DNA of 64,000 nt from Pyropia yezoensis (GCA_009829735.1 CM020618.1:10693119-10757118); one strand, 5' to 3'; shown: positions 1 to 10,351, counted from the first letter of the stretch. Numbers and translations: made by a program. Notes: generated from the sequence alone by a model not told the origin.

Positions 1-219
1 CGCTACCGGTGGGCGTCTGCCACCGAAGTGGCCTGCCTGCCCCTCTTTCCCGCGGGGTGCGCCCGATGTGGCGGCCACAGGGTGGACGGGGAGGCCCTGC
101 GGGCACTGCTAGCGTCGGTGGCCGCCGGGCGGGGTCCTCCTCCCCCCCCCGCCCCCGCCGCCAGCGCCACAGATCGGGCGCCGTGGTCGCCGCCGCCGCC
201 CGCCTGACAGCCCGACTAG

Positions 220-2533
220 ACCCGCCTGGGGTGGGCCGCCCCCGCCCTGGCGTGGATCCGCGCCTCGACCGCCCCCGACGTGGCGGTGCGGGAGGTCAAG
301 GTATGGGAAGAGGGCGTCACGATGCGGCTACTGCCAGCGGGCGGGACGGCCGCCGACGACCCTCCGTTGTGGCTCAAGGCGTGCCGCCTCGTGCCTCCCC
401 TCCCCGTGGGGTCCTCCCCGCGGGGGGTGCGCCCTACGGGGGCCGACGAGGTGCGCCTGACGGTGCTGCTGGCCGCGCGCTTCCCGGCGCTCGTTCCCCG
501 GGCGGTGCGGGCTGACGCGGCACGCCAGTGGATGGTGCTGGCCGACGCGGGGGAGCCCCTTGACGCGGACGCCGACATCGCGTTCGCGCAGTCGTGGGTG
601 GATCTTATGGGCCGGGAGGGCCCCTTCCTGGCCACCTACGCGCGAGCGCAAGTCGCATCGGCAGGGATGGTGGCCGAGCTGCAGGCAGTTGGCTGCCGGG
701 ACCTCCGACCTAACGTACTGGTAGAGGCCGTCCGCGAGGCGCTGCGGGTGGCCGCCACGCTGCTGCCGGCCCGACCTCCCGCCAGGGACGACTGGGTCTG
801 ACGAGGGCGACGCGTCGCCACTCGCCATGGGGGAGGACCTCCTCGCCGTCGCTCAACAGCTGTGTGACGCGCTGGGCCGGGACACGCGGGTGCGACCGGG
901 GGTGGTGCACCACGACCTGCATCATCAGTAAAATGCGCCACACCATTGAGGCCCCCATCCAATGGAACCATTATGAGGCATGCCTTTATGGGATCCCTTG
1001 GTCCCATTACGAGGGGTGCCCTAATGGTGCCCTGACAGCGCGGTCCATTGGCACCGTTTTTTTTTTGAATGGTCACGTTTTTCGGAACGGGCAGATGTTT
1101 CATGGCCACGGACATTCTTTTTGATATCCTATCCAGCACACCCTCACCTACAGTGAGACTCCAGTCTCCAAGGTCCCTACCGCCGCTCCGCCGCTAAAAA
1201 GATGTACGCGTTGCGAGAACCAGCCGGCTGCGCGGAGGTGGGGGCACGGTCGACCAGCAAGCTACACGCGCGGCGCCTCCCTCCACGGGTCCAACCTCGC
1301 ATCCACCGTCACTAACGCCAGTCTTGCCATGCTGCGGTCCGTGCAGAACCCTTCCCTCCATGCTTCCCTCCCCACTGCCGCATGCGCCCACAAAAACTCA
1401 CTGCCGCAAACGGCGTGCCCGTCAGAAGTCGTTCCGCACCCGACCCTTGCCCCCCCCACTTACGTACCTGTCTCCATGCCCATCCACCACTCCGGGCGCT
1501 GTACCTCTGCGGAGGTATTAATGGCATGACCACATCAGCGTCCGCCGTACCGATAGGTGAACAAACATCCGTAGCCGCAAGCAGCGGCGGAGCGTGAGCG
1601 GCAGATGGCGCAGACTTCAGAAGCAACGATGGGGCAGCGGCGTTGGCAGCTGCTCCAGCCGCCTTTTGTGCCACCCCCGTCACCTCGGCCGCAGACGCCC
1701 CATCAATAAAGACCCACCCACCCTTCCACACGGCCCCCGCCGCGGCCGCCGCCAGAACCCCTCTTGTCCCCGCGCACCCCCCTTCTCCCTTCTCCACACC
1801 ACATCCCTTGCCTCAACGTCCTCGGCCATCTTCACCCCCTCGCCCATCTCCCTTACCCCTCCGTTACGGCCTCCCTCCTCGTCCCCATCCTTGTCGTCGT
1901 CCCTGCCCGAGCCCTCCTCGCTGTCCCACGCTCCCTCGCCGTCCACGCCCCACGCTCCTCGAGCCGACGAGCCGTGCGCCCTACAACCAAGTCGAAGTGC
2001 TTGCGGAGGGCTGGTGGCCGTTGTGCCCGCACAGTTTGCGGTCCCTCCCTCTTCTTTCCCGTTGTCAGCAACGCTTTGCCGAGGCGCTGCGTGACGCCGC
2101 ACCAACCACGGCGTGGACGTGCCCCCCCCCGCACCCTCCTGCCACGAAGAGACTTGCACTCACTGCCCCTCAAAACGGCCCGCAGGACGCGGGCGGTGCG
2201 GCGCCACTGCTCAGCAGGCCGTGGCTTGGTCTTTGACGGAAATAATTCTGCGAGGGGGGTCGCTCTCGGAACTCTCTGACGGGCCCCCTCTCAGACTGAT
2301 CATTGAACCTACCCCTGTGAAAGGTCATTAAACCCACCTCTCATTGACACCAAAATGACTCAGTTACGGGACCCACCATTCGCCCATTGGAAGCTCAATT
2401 GGTGATTAGACCTCTAATCGACCCCTCAATGGGCGCGCGCACGTTTAGTGATGATGGCGGCAACGTGCTCCGCGCCCCCTCCTCGGCATTGTCCGTGTCT
2501 GCCTGTCTCTTGTTCAGTAAACGAAATACTTGA
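220..2533 (+). pseudogene. Kinase-like (APH-family) phosphotransferase, frameshifted and split by an insertion
   Basis: The frame open from 220 reads like the N-lobe of the aminoglycoside/choline-type phosphotransferase family: an AWIR-type helix, a KxWEEGVTMRLLP strand, a LWLKA strand with the family's Lys, a WMVLADAGEPL segment, then a helix with ARAQVASAGMVAELQAVGC. Near 790-800 the frame shifts, and homology resumes in the next frame and runs to VVHHDLH at 902-922. There the catalytic loop stops. If bases 923-2455 are removed, the next codons are GGC GGC AAC GTG CTC (2456-2470), giving HHDLHGGNVL, an exact HxDxxxxN loop. Beyond 2470 the frame stays open to 2533, but I see no DW or second metal-binding motif, so further decay or an intron is likely. 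No in-frame ATG precedes residue GVTM, so the 5' end is unresolved. The family assignment is by motif recall. The substrate cannot be inferred. Confidence 0.6.
923..2453. mobile_element. 1.53 kb terminal-inverted-repeat element inside the phosphotransferase gene
   Basis: The left end reads CATCAGTAAAATGCG then CCATTGAGG. The reverse complement of the right end reads CATCACTAAACGTGCG then CCATTGAGG, so about 30 bases form an imperfect terminal inverted repeat. The dinucleotide AT flanks it at 921-922 and 2454-2455. Removing the element plus one AT restores the host HxDxxxxN loop. The palindromic ends also allow a reading with no target duplication. Subterminal hairpins are present: CCCATTG/CAATGGG at 2383-2389 and 2427-2433, enclosing GATTAG/CTAATC, and two related 24-base palindromes at about 968-1033. 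Internal minus-strand frames at 1312-2173 are short and unrecognised, so it looks non-autonomous or decayed. The superfamily is not determined. Confidence 0.6.
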
Positions 2534-3192
2534 TCCACCACTCTGGTCGGGGCCTAAAGTTTTCGTTGCGGAGAGGGCGACTCAGATTCGGATACGGGTT
2601 TCAGAATAGGGTCGATTCACGGATGTATTCGCCCAAAGGTGACTAGCACCTGACGAACATGTTCTATTTACGTCGTAAAAGACACAAAACTTTTGAATCG
2701 TCATGGTCGCCTGTCCGAAAAGGAGTACAGTGTCCCGGCTCGTGCTGACCACTCAATCCAGCACTGAAGTATGTCTTCCCGTTCCTGCACGTGCAGCGTC
2801 AGCCGACACGCAGCCGCTGCCGCCGTCGCACCATCGTCGCCGCCCCTGTCGCCGTCGAATCCGCCGCGACCCCCGCCGCGGGCGACCCACCCCCAACCCC
2901 GCGCAGGGCTGGGCTCGGGTAGGGGGGGCGGGCGTCCTTCGCTCTCACGGCCCGCTGGCGGCTGGTGCACCCCCCCCCCCGAAGAGCGCCTGCGGGGGCT
3001 TCCGCCGCCGCTGCCGCCGCCGCGGGCAGCGTCTGCCGCGGCCGCCTGGTGACGTGCCCCGTGTTGCCGCCGAAGCGGAGGACACTGGCTCGGGGGGGAG
3101 CGTGCCCGGCCGGTGCGTGCGGACGGTGGTTGGGCTCCCCCGCCGGTCGAGCAGCCTCTTGACGGCGGCGGCCGCGGGACGTCTAGCGGACC
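2534..3192. other. Intergenic, no gene seen
   Basis: This stretch holds short unrecognised frames in three phases and a C-rich patch near 2970-2980. An in-frame stop at 3184-3186, three codons before the next ATG, closes the frame upstream of the F-box gene. The stretch is probably leader or promoter for that gene. No motif is clear enough to name. Confidence 0.4.
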
Positions 3193-5013
3193 ATGGGGCG
3201 GGTGGAGCAGGTGCGGCAGGGGGCTTCCCCTGCTGGCGGGGAGGGGGACCAGCCGGCGGCGCCATCCCGGGAGGTGGGTCTGCTGGACCTCCCCGATGAC
3301 GTGCTACGGCTGGTCGCCGGCTGCGTGTCACCGCACGCGGGCGACCGGCCGGTGTATGTGGGCGAGTCGGCCGCCACCCACCTGCCGCTGCTCCTGACGT
3401 GCCGCCGGCTGGCCGCGATTGGCTACACCGCTGTCACCGAGGTGCGTGTGTCGGGGTCGGACTGGGAGGGCTCTGTCTCGGACGGGGAGTCGATGGCGAT
3501 GGACGCCGACATCGAGACGGCGGCGTTGCTGCTGGCAGCGGCGGCGGCGCCCGAGGCGCCCGAGGCGGCCGACCCGCCGCCGCCCCCACCAACCGTCGCG
3601 TCGCTGCTGGCGTCGCCGGCGGGGCAGCACCTGCAGCGGCGACTCTTTTCGGTGCGCGCCTTCCTCCGCCGCGTCGCCGCGTCGCCCGTGCGGCGGCTGG
3701 TCGTGGCGGACGTAGCGACGGGGGAGGGCGCGTACGACGTCTTTTGGGCGCTCCTCCGCGGCGCGACCGCGCACCTACCCATCCGGGACGTTACGGCCGG
3801 CGGCGCTGCCGTCGCGGTGGTCGCCGCCGCTGATGTGAGCGCGGTGCCGCTGACGTGCCTCCGCCTCGAGGGCCTCGACGCGCGGTGCAGGGACACGGCG
3901 GTGGCGGTGGGCGCGGCGCTCGCGGCGCACGGGCCAGGCCTCACGGAGCTCCGCGTCGCGGCCCACACTTTTGGTCCGACGGGCGAGGAAAGCGCCGCCT
4001 ACACAGTGGGCTTTGCGTCGTCGCTCTTCCGGGACGTGCCTGCCATGCCCGCCCTGCGGGCTCTGGTGCTGTGCATTTCCCTGTGCGGCGAGTCGGCGCG
4101 GCGGATGGCCGCTGCGTGCCCCGCCGTCGAGACGCTCGTCCTCGAGGCGGACTGTGGGTGGCTGCCTGCCAGCACGGGGGTGTGCTGGCCGCTGCCCCAC
4201 GCCTTTCCCCGCCTCCGCTCCCTCACGTGGGAGTCGAGCTGGGACGACCCAGTGTCGGGCACGACGTCGGACCTGCTACCGACGCTGCGGGGGCGCTCCC
4301 TCGAGCGGCTGTCGTTCGCGCCCTACCGCAACCAGTTTTTCTCGGACGACTGGGTGCTCGGCCCGCCGCTTGTCGACGCCCTCTCCGCCGCCGCCGCGCT
4401 GCCGGCGGTCCTCAAGATGGACGGCGCGGGGGCATGGACGGCAGAGCTCCTCGCGGCGCTCCTCGTCGCGGGCACGACCGACACGACGACGCTCCGCGAC
4501 CTGTCACTGGAGGTTGTCGACCTGTCAGCGGCGACAATGGCGCCGCTGGGCCGCCTCTCGCGGCTGTCCCGCCTCTCCCTGGCGGCAGGCCGCACCGCCG
4601 CTGGTGGCGTGACCGTCCCCGCCGCGCCATGCCTCGCTGACCTCTCTGTGATGCTCACGCACGGGCCTGGCGACTTGGTGGGCGGAGTCGCTGCCGCGGC
4701 CGGCGCCTTCGTGGCGGCGGGCTCCCGCCCGTGGGGGGACACGGAGGCCGAGGAGCTGGCGGCCGCTCTCCTCACCGCCGCCGCGGCGTCGGCCGCCCGC
4801 GCCACGCTCGCCACCCTCCGCGTCCACAGCCGCGTGTCGCCGAGCGCGGCGCTGCACGCGGCGGCCGTCGCAGCGGCGCCACGGCTGGCCGCGTTCCGCC
4901 ACCTGACCGTCGGGCGGGCGGCGTGGAGCTTTGCGCGCGGCCGCGTTGTCGGCCGGTTCGTGCCAGACCCAGACCCGCCGATCCTCGTCCGCAACGTACT
5001 GACGCAATGGTGA
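3193..5013 (+). CDS. F-box / leucine-rich-repeat-type protein
   Basis: A single 606-residue frame starts at ATG 3193, with a stop codon three codons upstream in the same frame, so the start is firm. Residues 29-70 carry an F-box-like helix pattern: LLDLPDDVLRLVAGCVSP, then LPLLLTCRRLAAIGYTAVTEV. The rest is Leu/Ala-rich with degenerate leucine-rich-repeat phrases such as LTCLRLEGLDA, LRALVLCISLCG, VETLVLEAD, LRSLTWES, LRDLSLEVVDLS and LSRLSLAAGR. Known F-box/LRR proteins are substrate adaptors of SCF ubiquitin ligases, with the F-box binding SKP1 and the repeats binding the target. That role is inference here. A stretch near residues 115-125 is Ala- and Pro-rich, as in many proteins of this genome. 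A long C tract follows the stop. Confidence 0.7.
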   Translation: MGRVEQVRQGASPAGGEGDQPAAPSREVGLLDLPDDVLRLVAGCVSPHAGDRPVYVGESAATHLPLLLTCRRLAAIGYTAVTEVRVSGSDWEGSVSDGESMAMDADIETAALLLAAAAAPEAPEAADPPPPPPTVASLLASPAGQHLQRRLFSVRAFLRRVAASPVRRLVVADVATGEGAYDVFWALLRGATAHLPIRDVTAGGAAVAVVAAADVSAVPLTCLRLEGLDARCRDTAVAVGAALAAHGPGLTELRVAAHTFGPTGEESAAYTVGFASSLFRDVPAMPALRALVLCISLCGESARRMAAACPAVETLVLEADCGWLPASTGVCWPLPHAFPRLRSLTWESSWDDPVSGTTSDLLPTLRGRSLERLSFAPYRNQFFSDDWVLGPPLVDALSAAAALPAVLKMDGAGAWTAELLAALLVAGTTDTTTLRDLSLEVVDLSAATMAPLGRLSRLSRLSLAAGRTAAGGVTVPAAPCLADLSVMLTHGPGDLVGGVAAAAGAFVAAGSRPWGDTEAEELAAALLTAAAASAARATLATLRVHSRVSPSAALHAAAVAAAPRLAAFRHLTVGRAAWSFARGRVVGRFVPDPDPPILVRNVLTQW

Positions 5014-7296
5014 ACCCCCGCCCCCCCCCTCCCCCTCCCCCCCCCCCTCCCCCTCCCCCCCCCTTCCCCCCCCCCCCGCCCCTCCCCGCTCGCCGTGGCG
5101 GCTACGGTCCGGCGGCCCCGACCCGCCGTGGAGGCTTCTCGGGCAGGAGGGCGCGCTTGTCCGCCGCCACAAAACGGTTTCTCCCTCCCCCTTTCTCTTT
5201 CTTCCCCGCCCAGCGTCCCACAGGCGCGCCCGCACCCGCGGCGGCCGACACCCCCGCCGCCGCTGCCGCGGCGGTAGTACTATACGGGCGGGCGTGTGCC
5301 CGATGGGCGAGCGCTGGGCGGGCGGGGGCGGTGGCAGCAGTAGGCTAACGCGCCGCCCCCGCCGGCCGCCGGCGGCAGGGCTGCTACTGCGGGCGGCGGC
5401 GGCGGCGCGGGCGCCGGCGCCGGCTGCCGCCACCCGCGTCCTCCGTCGGCCTCTACCTCTACCCTCCCTGAATGCGTCTCTGGGATGGGGGTCTGTTGTG
5501 GAACGTAGGTAAAGGTGAACCAGCTGCTCACCCGCGTGCGTGCTGCTGGCACCGCACGCCCCTTCTCCACATCAGGACACAGTCCGTCGCGTAAGCCATG
5601 TCGTCACTTTCTAGAGACGCTACCCCACCTTTGCCCCTGGGCCAGTCTCCTCCCGCGGCGGCTGCCACCGCCGCTACACTCACCACTACCAAACTCCTCC
5701 CGCTGCCACCCCCGGCCCGCGCGTGCACGCTGCACACCGCCAACGCCGCTCCGCTGCCCCCGGCTACCCCCGTTTGTTCGCCGCAGCGGCTGGCGGGGAC
5801 TCCACCGCCGGCCTCCGCACACCCGCACCTTACCTCTGCGGGCGAAGCCGACGCTGCAGAGGGCGGCTGTCCAGCGGGCGCGCGCACACGCGCATGGGGG
5901 GGGGGGGGCGCGGGATTGGGCGCCCCCACCCCCACGACGGGGGCGTCGGGGGGTGTGGCCGGCCGTGGGCTGCGAGCGAGGACACCCCTGCTGAAATCCC
6001 AACATTTTCAATGGGGAGCCCGCGCAAAGCCAAGTGACGTTTCGTTTTATCGTTGAGCTGCAGATCGAGAAAAACAAACCAAAAAAAAGACAATCTCGAA
6101 GCCCGAGGGTGTGCCCACGGGAGAGAGAAAGACACCGGTTCGGGCGCAACGCGCGGGAACCCACAACGCAAGGGCGGGCGGGTGGGCGGCGGAAAAACAG
6201 CGGACGTGGGGAGCCGGCGGGGAGAGCCAAGGGGCGCGGGCAGCACCGCCCTTTGTAGAGGCGCGGAGGCGGAGCGAAGGGCGGCAAGGCCGTGTAGTTA
6301 CGGCGCGTGCTGCTGCCTGGAGCAGCGTGTGCCAGGCGGCCACGCCCGGCACCCAGGGGGGGCCCCTGGCCGCCAGTCGGACCGCCTGGGTTCCACTCCT
6401 CCCGCGCTACCCCCTCACCCGGTCCGGCGCGTGGGAGCCAGCCCACGCGCTACATAGTAACTGTATTCCGCCCCCGTGCCCTCTCCAAAGCCCGGCGCCA
6501 GATACGAATAACCGGCGAACATGCCTGTACGGAGGGGTTTTCCGTTTGGCCTGGGTGTGTGGGTTGGTCCATGAGCCTGGCCAGCCCCACGACGACGGCC
6601 AGCGACGGCTCTGCGGCGGGAGAGCGCCGGGGCGGGCACCACACTGCACGGGGACGTGGGCCCACGTGGGAGGGGGGAAGGGGTAAAGGCGGCCGCGCCA
6701 CCCGCCACCTCCCCGACATCCGTTCGTTGTCACAAGCTTGAGGGGAAGGGAAGCGTGTGTGGTGCTGGCGGCGGCGGCGGCAAGACATTTCCCCTCCCCC
6801 CCCGCCGAGGCACCCCAATGGCGCCCACAGACCATGGCACTGGCCCCCGCGGTATGCCGTGGCGGCTGACGGTCCTTCAGAGAGGTGGCGACAAGGGGGG
6901 GGAACACTCTACCTCCGCACCCCTCGCTCAAGTTCCGCTTCTGCCCAGGGGGGCACGCACTCCCCGGTAGCGGCCGCCCGGGTGTCCACGTCGGCGGCGG
7001 CGGCCACCCGCCGCGCGGGGGACTTCAGTGGCGGCGAGGGTGGCGATGGAGGCGGAAGCGGCCCCCTCGTGTAGGGAGACTTCCGTGGTCGCCCTCGGCA
7101 GAGTTCCCTTCCCCTTCCCCCTCCCCCTCCCACTCCGCCTCCCCATGCCCGTCTTTCTCTCCCTGCCGGTCATCCCCCTGTTCTTGCGCTTCTACCTCCC
7201 TCGTTGACGCGGTAGCCCCGCCGCCACTTGGGGATCCCGCACGCATCGCCGCCCATGGGGTCGTAACTTTGGCGGCCACGGCGCCGCGCCGCGGGC
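5014..7296. other. 2.3 kb without a convincing gene
   Basis: A C-rich homopolymer block lies at 5018-5090, a run of nine or ten G at about 5896-5906, and a short A-rich patch at 6065-6092. Frames of 100-280 codons exist on both strands (for example plus 5598-6056 and minus 5604-6446), but none has recognisable motifs, and they overlap each other as GC-rich shadows do. The last 150 bases may carry an upstream exon for the membrane protein at 7297. Confidence 0.4.
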
Positions 7297-8151
7297 GTGG
7301 CCGCCTCTGGCGGGGCGGTGCTGCTGGTGGCGGTCACCCTGCTGATGGAGGCTAGGGGGGGCCTCGGACATCTTGTCGCCCAACCTTCGGCCGTTGCCGC
7401 CGCCGCTGCTGCTACCGACGCTGCTGCAGCCGCCGCCGCCGCCGCCAGAAGCGGTAGCCACCGCTTGCCGTGGGGCGTGCTCCCCATCCATGTCGCCGCA
7501 GCGGAGAGCATGAATGGGGGCGCCCCGGCTTCTCCCGCATTCCATGAACACCTATGCCGCAGCGCCAAGGGCGCCGCCAACGGTGGCGGGCGGAACGCCG
7601 TTACTACTCCCATCGATGGGGAGGCCGCCGATGGGACGGCCGCCGCCGGCGGGGCGACTGCTGCCAACGGCACGTCGCAGCGTGATCCGTCGGTCATGGC
7701 GGGTGCTGCCGTCGCGGGTGGTGCGGCCACCCGCACCGGGTCCTCCTCGTCCAGTGGGAGCAAGCCGTCATCGTCTTTGGGGAGCAAGTCGACGACGTCG
7801 GGGAGCAAGCCGTCGTCCTCGTCGGGGAACAAGCCGTCGGACGGAAATAGGCCATCGTCCTCTCCCACCCACGTTTCCAACAACAACTACTACAACGACA
7901 ATGGGCAGAGCAACAACTACAACAACAACAACCGTCACAACGACGGGCAGACGAAGAAGCTGCCGCTGCACATTGGCCTGTCCATTGTGGGCGGCGTCCT
8001 GGTGCTCATCGTTGTCATCTGGATTGCGGTGAAGAAGAAGCGGGCGGCCAAGGAGTCTGAGGAAGGAGAGGAAGACGCCAATGTGCACGAGGTGGATGGA
8101 GGCGAGAAGTACTACAGGGTGTTCTCGATCATATCTCGCTCGTTTATATGA
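7297..8151 (+). CDS. Single-pass membrane protein with Ser/Asn-rich ectodomain; C-terminus altered by a transposon
   Basis: The frame is open from just after a stop at 7264-7266. The first in-frame ATG is at 7345, but the preceding GGAVLLVAVTLL looks like the core of a signal peptide, so the true start is probably in an upstream exon. After it come an Ala-rich segment, a Ser/Lys/Gly-rich repeat (GSKPSSS units, about residues 150-190) and an Asn-rich stretch (SNNNYYND). A transmembrane helix follows (about 229-247, LSIVGGVLVLIVVIWIAV), then a KKKR stop-transfer signal and an acidic tail. The topology predicts an outer Ser/Asn-rich stalk and a short cytosolic tail. The last ten codons (from 8115) lie inside the inverted repeat of the adjacent transposon. 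Without that insertion the tail would read EKYYYD then stop. Function unknown. Confidence 0.6.
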   Translation: MAASGGAVLLVAVTLLMEARGGLGHLVAQPSAVAAAAAATDAAAAAAAAARSGSHRLPWGVLPIHVAAAESMNGGAPASPAFHEHLCRSAKGAANGGGRNAVTTPIDGEAADGTAAAGGATAANGTSQRDPSVMAGAAVAGGAATRTGSSSSSGSKPSSSLGSKSTTSGSKPSSSSGNKPSDGNRPSSSPTHVSNNNYYNDNGQSNNYNNNNRHNDGQTKKLPLHIGLSIVGGVLVLIVVIWIAVKKKRAAKESEEGEEDANVHEVDGGEKYYRVFSIISRSFI

Positions 8152-10349
8152 CCGGGGTCACATAATCGAGCCGATCTCGTTGACGCAAATACCGCGAAGC
8201 GCTTTCCAGCTGGGAATTCTCCGAGTTATTAGAAGGTAGCGTGTGATGAGAGACGACACAGGCCGAGGCGTCTGACCGCGACCCCCGCCGACGCCGGCGG
8301 TCACCGCCGTCGGCTCTGCGCACTGCTACCCGCTCGTTCCTCAAACACCCCCCCCCCCCACCCCCCCCCCCCGGTCGTTGCACCCATATTCCCCGACGCG
8401 TGCCACGACACCCTCTGTCGAAGGGAGGCCGTCCGCCTTCTCTGGCGCAAGATCGCTCGCGAGACCGGTGTGATCAACATGCTCGTGTCATCTGTGGTGG
8501 ACGCCGCGGCCGCGGCAGCCGAGGCAGCTCTGGCCCGTCGCAACCCTGGTGCCATCCCGCACCTGGCGGAGGACGTACAAGCATTGGCCCGAGTCGCCAG
8601 TGTGACAGCTCATGCCATCCTGTCGTCGCCCGCGCGTGCGCAGGCACCTGCTCGGCGGATCAACGGCCGGCGCAAGAGGACCAGCATGAGTCTCGCGACC
8701 AAGCTGCAAGTCGTCTCGTGGAAGGAGGCGGGCAAATCCTGGTCGTGGATCGGGGCCCAGATGCAGAATGAGTACTCCCCTAGCACCCTCAAGTCTGCGT
8801 ACCGGAACCGGGAAGTGCTTCGGGCCCGACTGGCAGCCGGTGCCTCCGAGTCTTCCGTGACGGCCCGCGCCAGTGCCTATCCTGAGATTGATGCGCGACT
8901 GAAGGAGTGGGTGTTGACCGTCCGCGCTCGGACGCGGAAGCGCATGCCCCTGTCACTGGCGGTGCTGCGGACCAAGGCGCTTCAGATTGCTGGGGAGCTG
9001 GGCATCACGACCTTTACAGCTTCGAACGGGTTCCTGCAAAACTGGGCCCGTCGGCACGGCTTTGTCAACGTTGCCTTGCACGGTGCTGGCGCGTCGGCGA
9101 ACGTGGAGGAGGCGGCGGAGCGCATGGAGCAGATTCGGCAGCAGCTGGCGGGTGTGGACCCCGATCTCATCTACAATGTGGACGAGACTGGGCTGCTCTA
9201 CCGGTGTCTTCCCTCGCGGTCGTACGTGCCCCGAGCAGATCGTAGTCACGCGAGGGGCAGCAAGGCCATGCGGAGTAAAGATCGTGTCACCCTCACGCTC
9301 TGTTGCAATGCCACTGGGTCACACAAGCTGCCTATTACGATGATTGGGAAAGCGGCCAACCCGTTGTGCTTCTGTGGCGTTGACAACGAGTGCCCGTTAC
9401 CCTACCTGTCGCAACGGTCGGCCTGGACGGACTCACACGTCTTCAAACGGTGGTTCTTCGAGGTCTTTGTGCCGGGCCTGAGGGCCCAGACGGGTAGCGT
9501 CTTCCTAGTCCTGGACAACCTGAGCTGCCATAGCGAGATTCATCACCCACAAGTAACCATCATCGAGCTGCCTCCCAACACGACGGCAAGATTTCAGCCG
9601 CTGGACAAGGGAATCATTGCGGCAGTGAAGCGTCGTTACAAGACGAGACTTCTGGAACGGACTGCGGCCAATCTGGACCGGCTCATCGACTCCGCTCAGG
9701 CGGCTCCGCGTGTATCACGAGGCGGCGGTCTCGACCAGGGCGGGCAGGCACACCTGCTGGACGCTGCCCGGATCCTACAAGACGAGTGGGGCAAAGTCAC
9801 GGCGGTTCAAATCGCCAACTGCTGGCTGTCGGCGGAGGTGCTACCTGCTGAAGCCGCTGCGGAAGTGCGTCGACAGCTGCATGGTGTTTCGCCCGTAGCG
9901 GAGGGCATTCATTCGGACGTGTCGCAGATCGTCGCCCTTCTGGCAAACAGCAGCTTGAGGGAGGACTTTGAGTGGCTGACCCCATGTGAGCGTGCTGACG
10001 CCGTGGAGGGTTGGTTGGCTGCGGAGGATGACCACGACGCGGTCGACCAAACAGTTGATATGGTGCTTGCGGGGAAAGATGATGAATAGAGCTGGTGAGA
10101 CGACATTGTGTTGTGGCGTTTCTCTCGCGGAGACCTGCGTGCAGAGGGTCGCCTTCGATGGACACGGTTGCAGCAGTTTGTGGTTCGGTGTGCGAGCATG
10201 TCCCACCGGTCCGTGTTGTTGTATTTCAAAGAAATGTCATGAACAATTTCTCTGTCAGTTCCACCACATTGACCCCAATCTTCACACGTGCCAGAATTGA
10301 CAGCGTGTGCGACGAGGTGGCCCCTCATCACACAGTCGAATAATCACTG
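8115..10349 (+). mobile_element. pogo/Tigger-like (Tc1/mariner superfamily) DNA transposon
   Basis: The element carries a full-length transposase. The proposed left end is CAGGGTGTTCTCGA at 8115-8128. The reverse complement of the right end (10336-10349) is CAGTGATTATTCGA; nine of 14 positions match. Both ends are flanked by TA (8113-8114 and 10350-10351), the target site duplication typical of the superfamily. The inverted repeats are weak, so the boundaries are a proposal. They are supported by the clean host stop codon obtained when the element is removed in silico. Between the left end and the transposase lie two C runs at 8348-8372. Confidence 0.55.
8479..10089 (+). CDS. pogo/Tigger-like transposase (DDE superfamily)
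   Basis: This uninterrupted 536-residue frame starts at ATG 8479. Two N-terminal DNA-binding segments are visible: a psq/CENP-B-type helix-turn-helix at about residues 68-110 (SLATKLQVVSWKEAGKSWSW) and a Tc5/CENP-B-type one at about 135-197 (ending FLQNWARRHGFVN). The DDE core follows: D235 in YNVDETGL, D346 in VLDNLSCH and D376 in QPLDKGI, with 29 residues between the second and third Asp, close to the DD30D spacing of pogo/Tigger enzymes. The ELPPNTTARFQPLDKG phrase is diagnostic of the family. The frame has no internal stop and all three acidic residues, so it could be active or recently so. Host-domesticated CENP-B/jerky-type proteins share this architecture, but the flanking TA and inverted repeats favour a mobile copy. 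Confidence 0.9.
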   Translation: MLVSSVVDAAAAAAEAALARRNPGAIPHLAEDVQALARVASVTAHAILSSPARAQAPARRINGRRKRTSMSLATKLQVVSWKEAGKSWSWIGAQMQNEYSPSTLKSAYRNREVLRARLAAGASESSVTARASAYPEIDARLKEWVLTVRARTRKRMPLSLAVLRTKALQIAGELGITTFTASNGFLQNWARRHGFVNVALHGAGASANVEEAAERMEQIRQQLAGVDPDLIYNVDETGLLYRCLPSRSYVPRADRSHARGSKAMRSKDRVTLTLCCNATGSHKLPITMIGKAANPLCFCGVDNECPLPYLSQRSAWTDSHVFKRWFFEVFVPGLRAQTGSVFLVLDNLSCHSEIHHPQVTIIELPPNTTARFQPLDKGIIAAVKRRYKTRLLERTAANLDRLIDSAQAAPRVSRGGGLDQGGQAHLLDAARILQDEWGKVTAVQIANCWLSAEVLPAEAAAEVRRQLHGVSPVAEGIHSDVSQIVALLANSSLREDFEWLTPCERADAVEGWLAAEDDHDAVDQTVDMVLAGKDDE

Positions 10350-10351
10350 TA

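Noticed and set aside
1312-2173. Minus-strand frames inside the inverted-repeat element as a transposase
   Set aside because: They are short, change frame and lack any DDE or other transposase motif.
7170-7886. 238-codon minus-strand frame with repeated DDGLLP phrases
   Set aside because: It mirrors the Ser/Lys repeats of the membrane protein, whose transmembrane helix and stop-transfer signal are on the plus strand.
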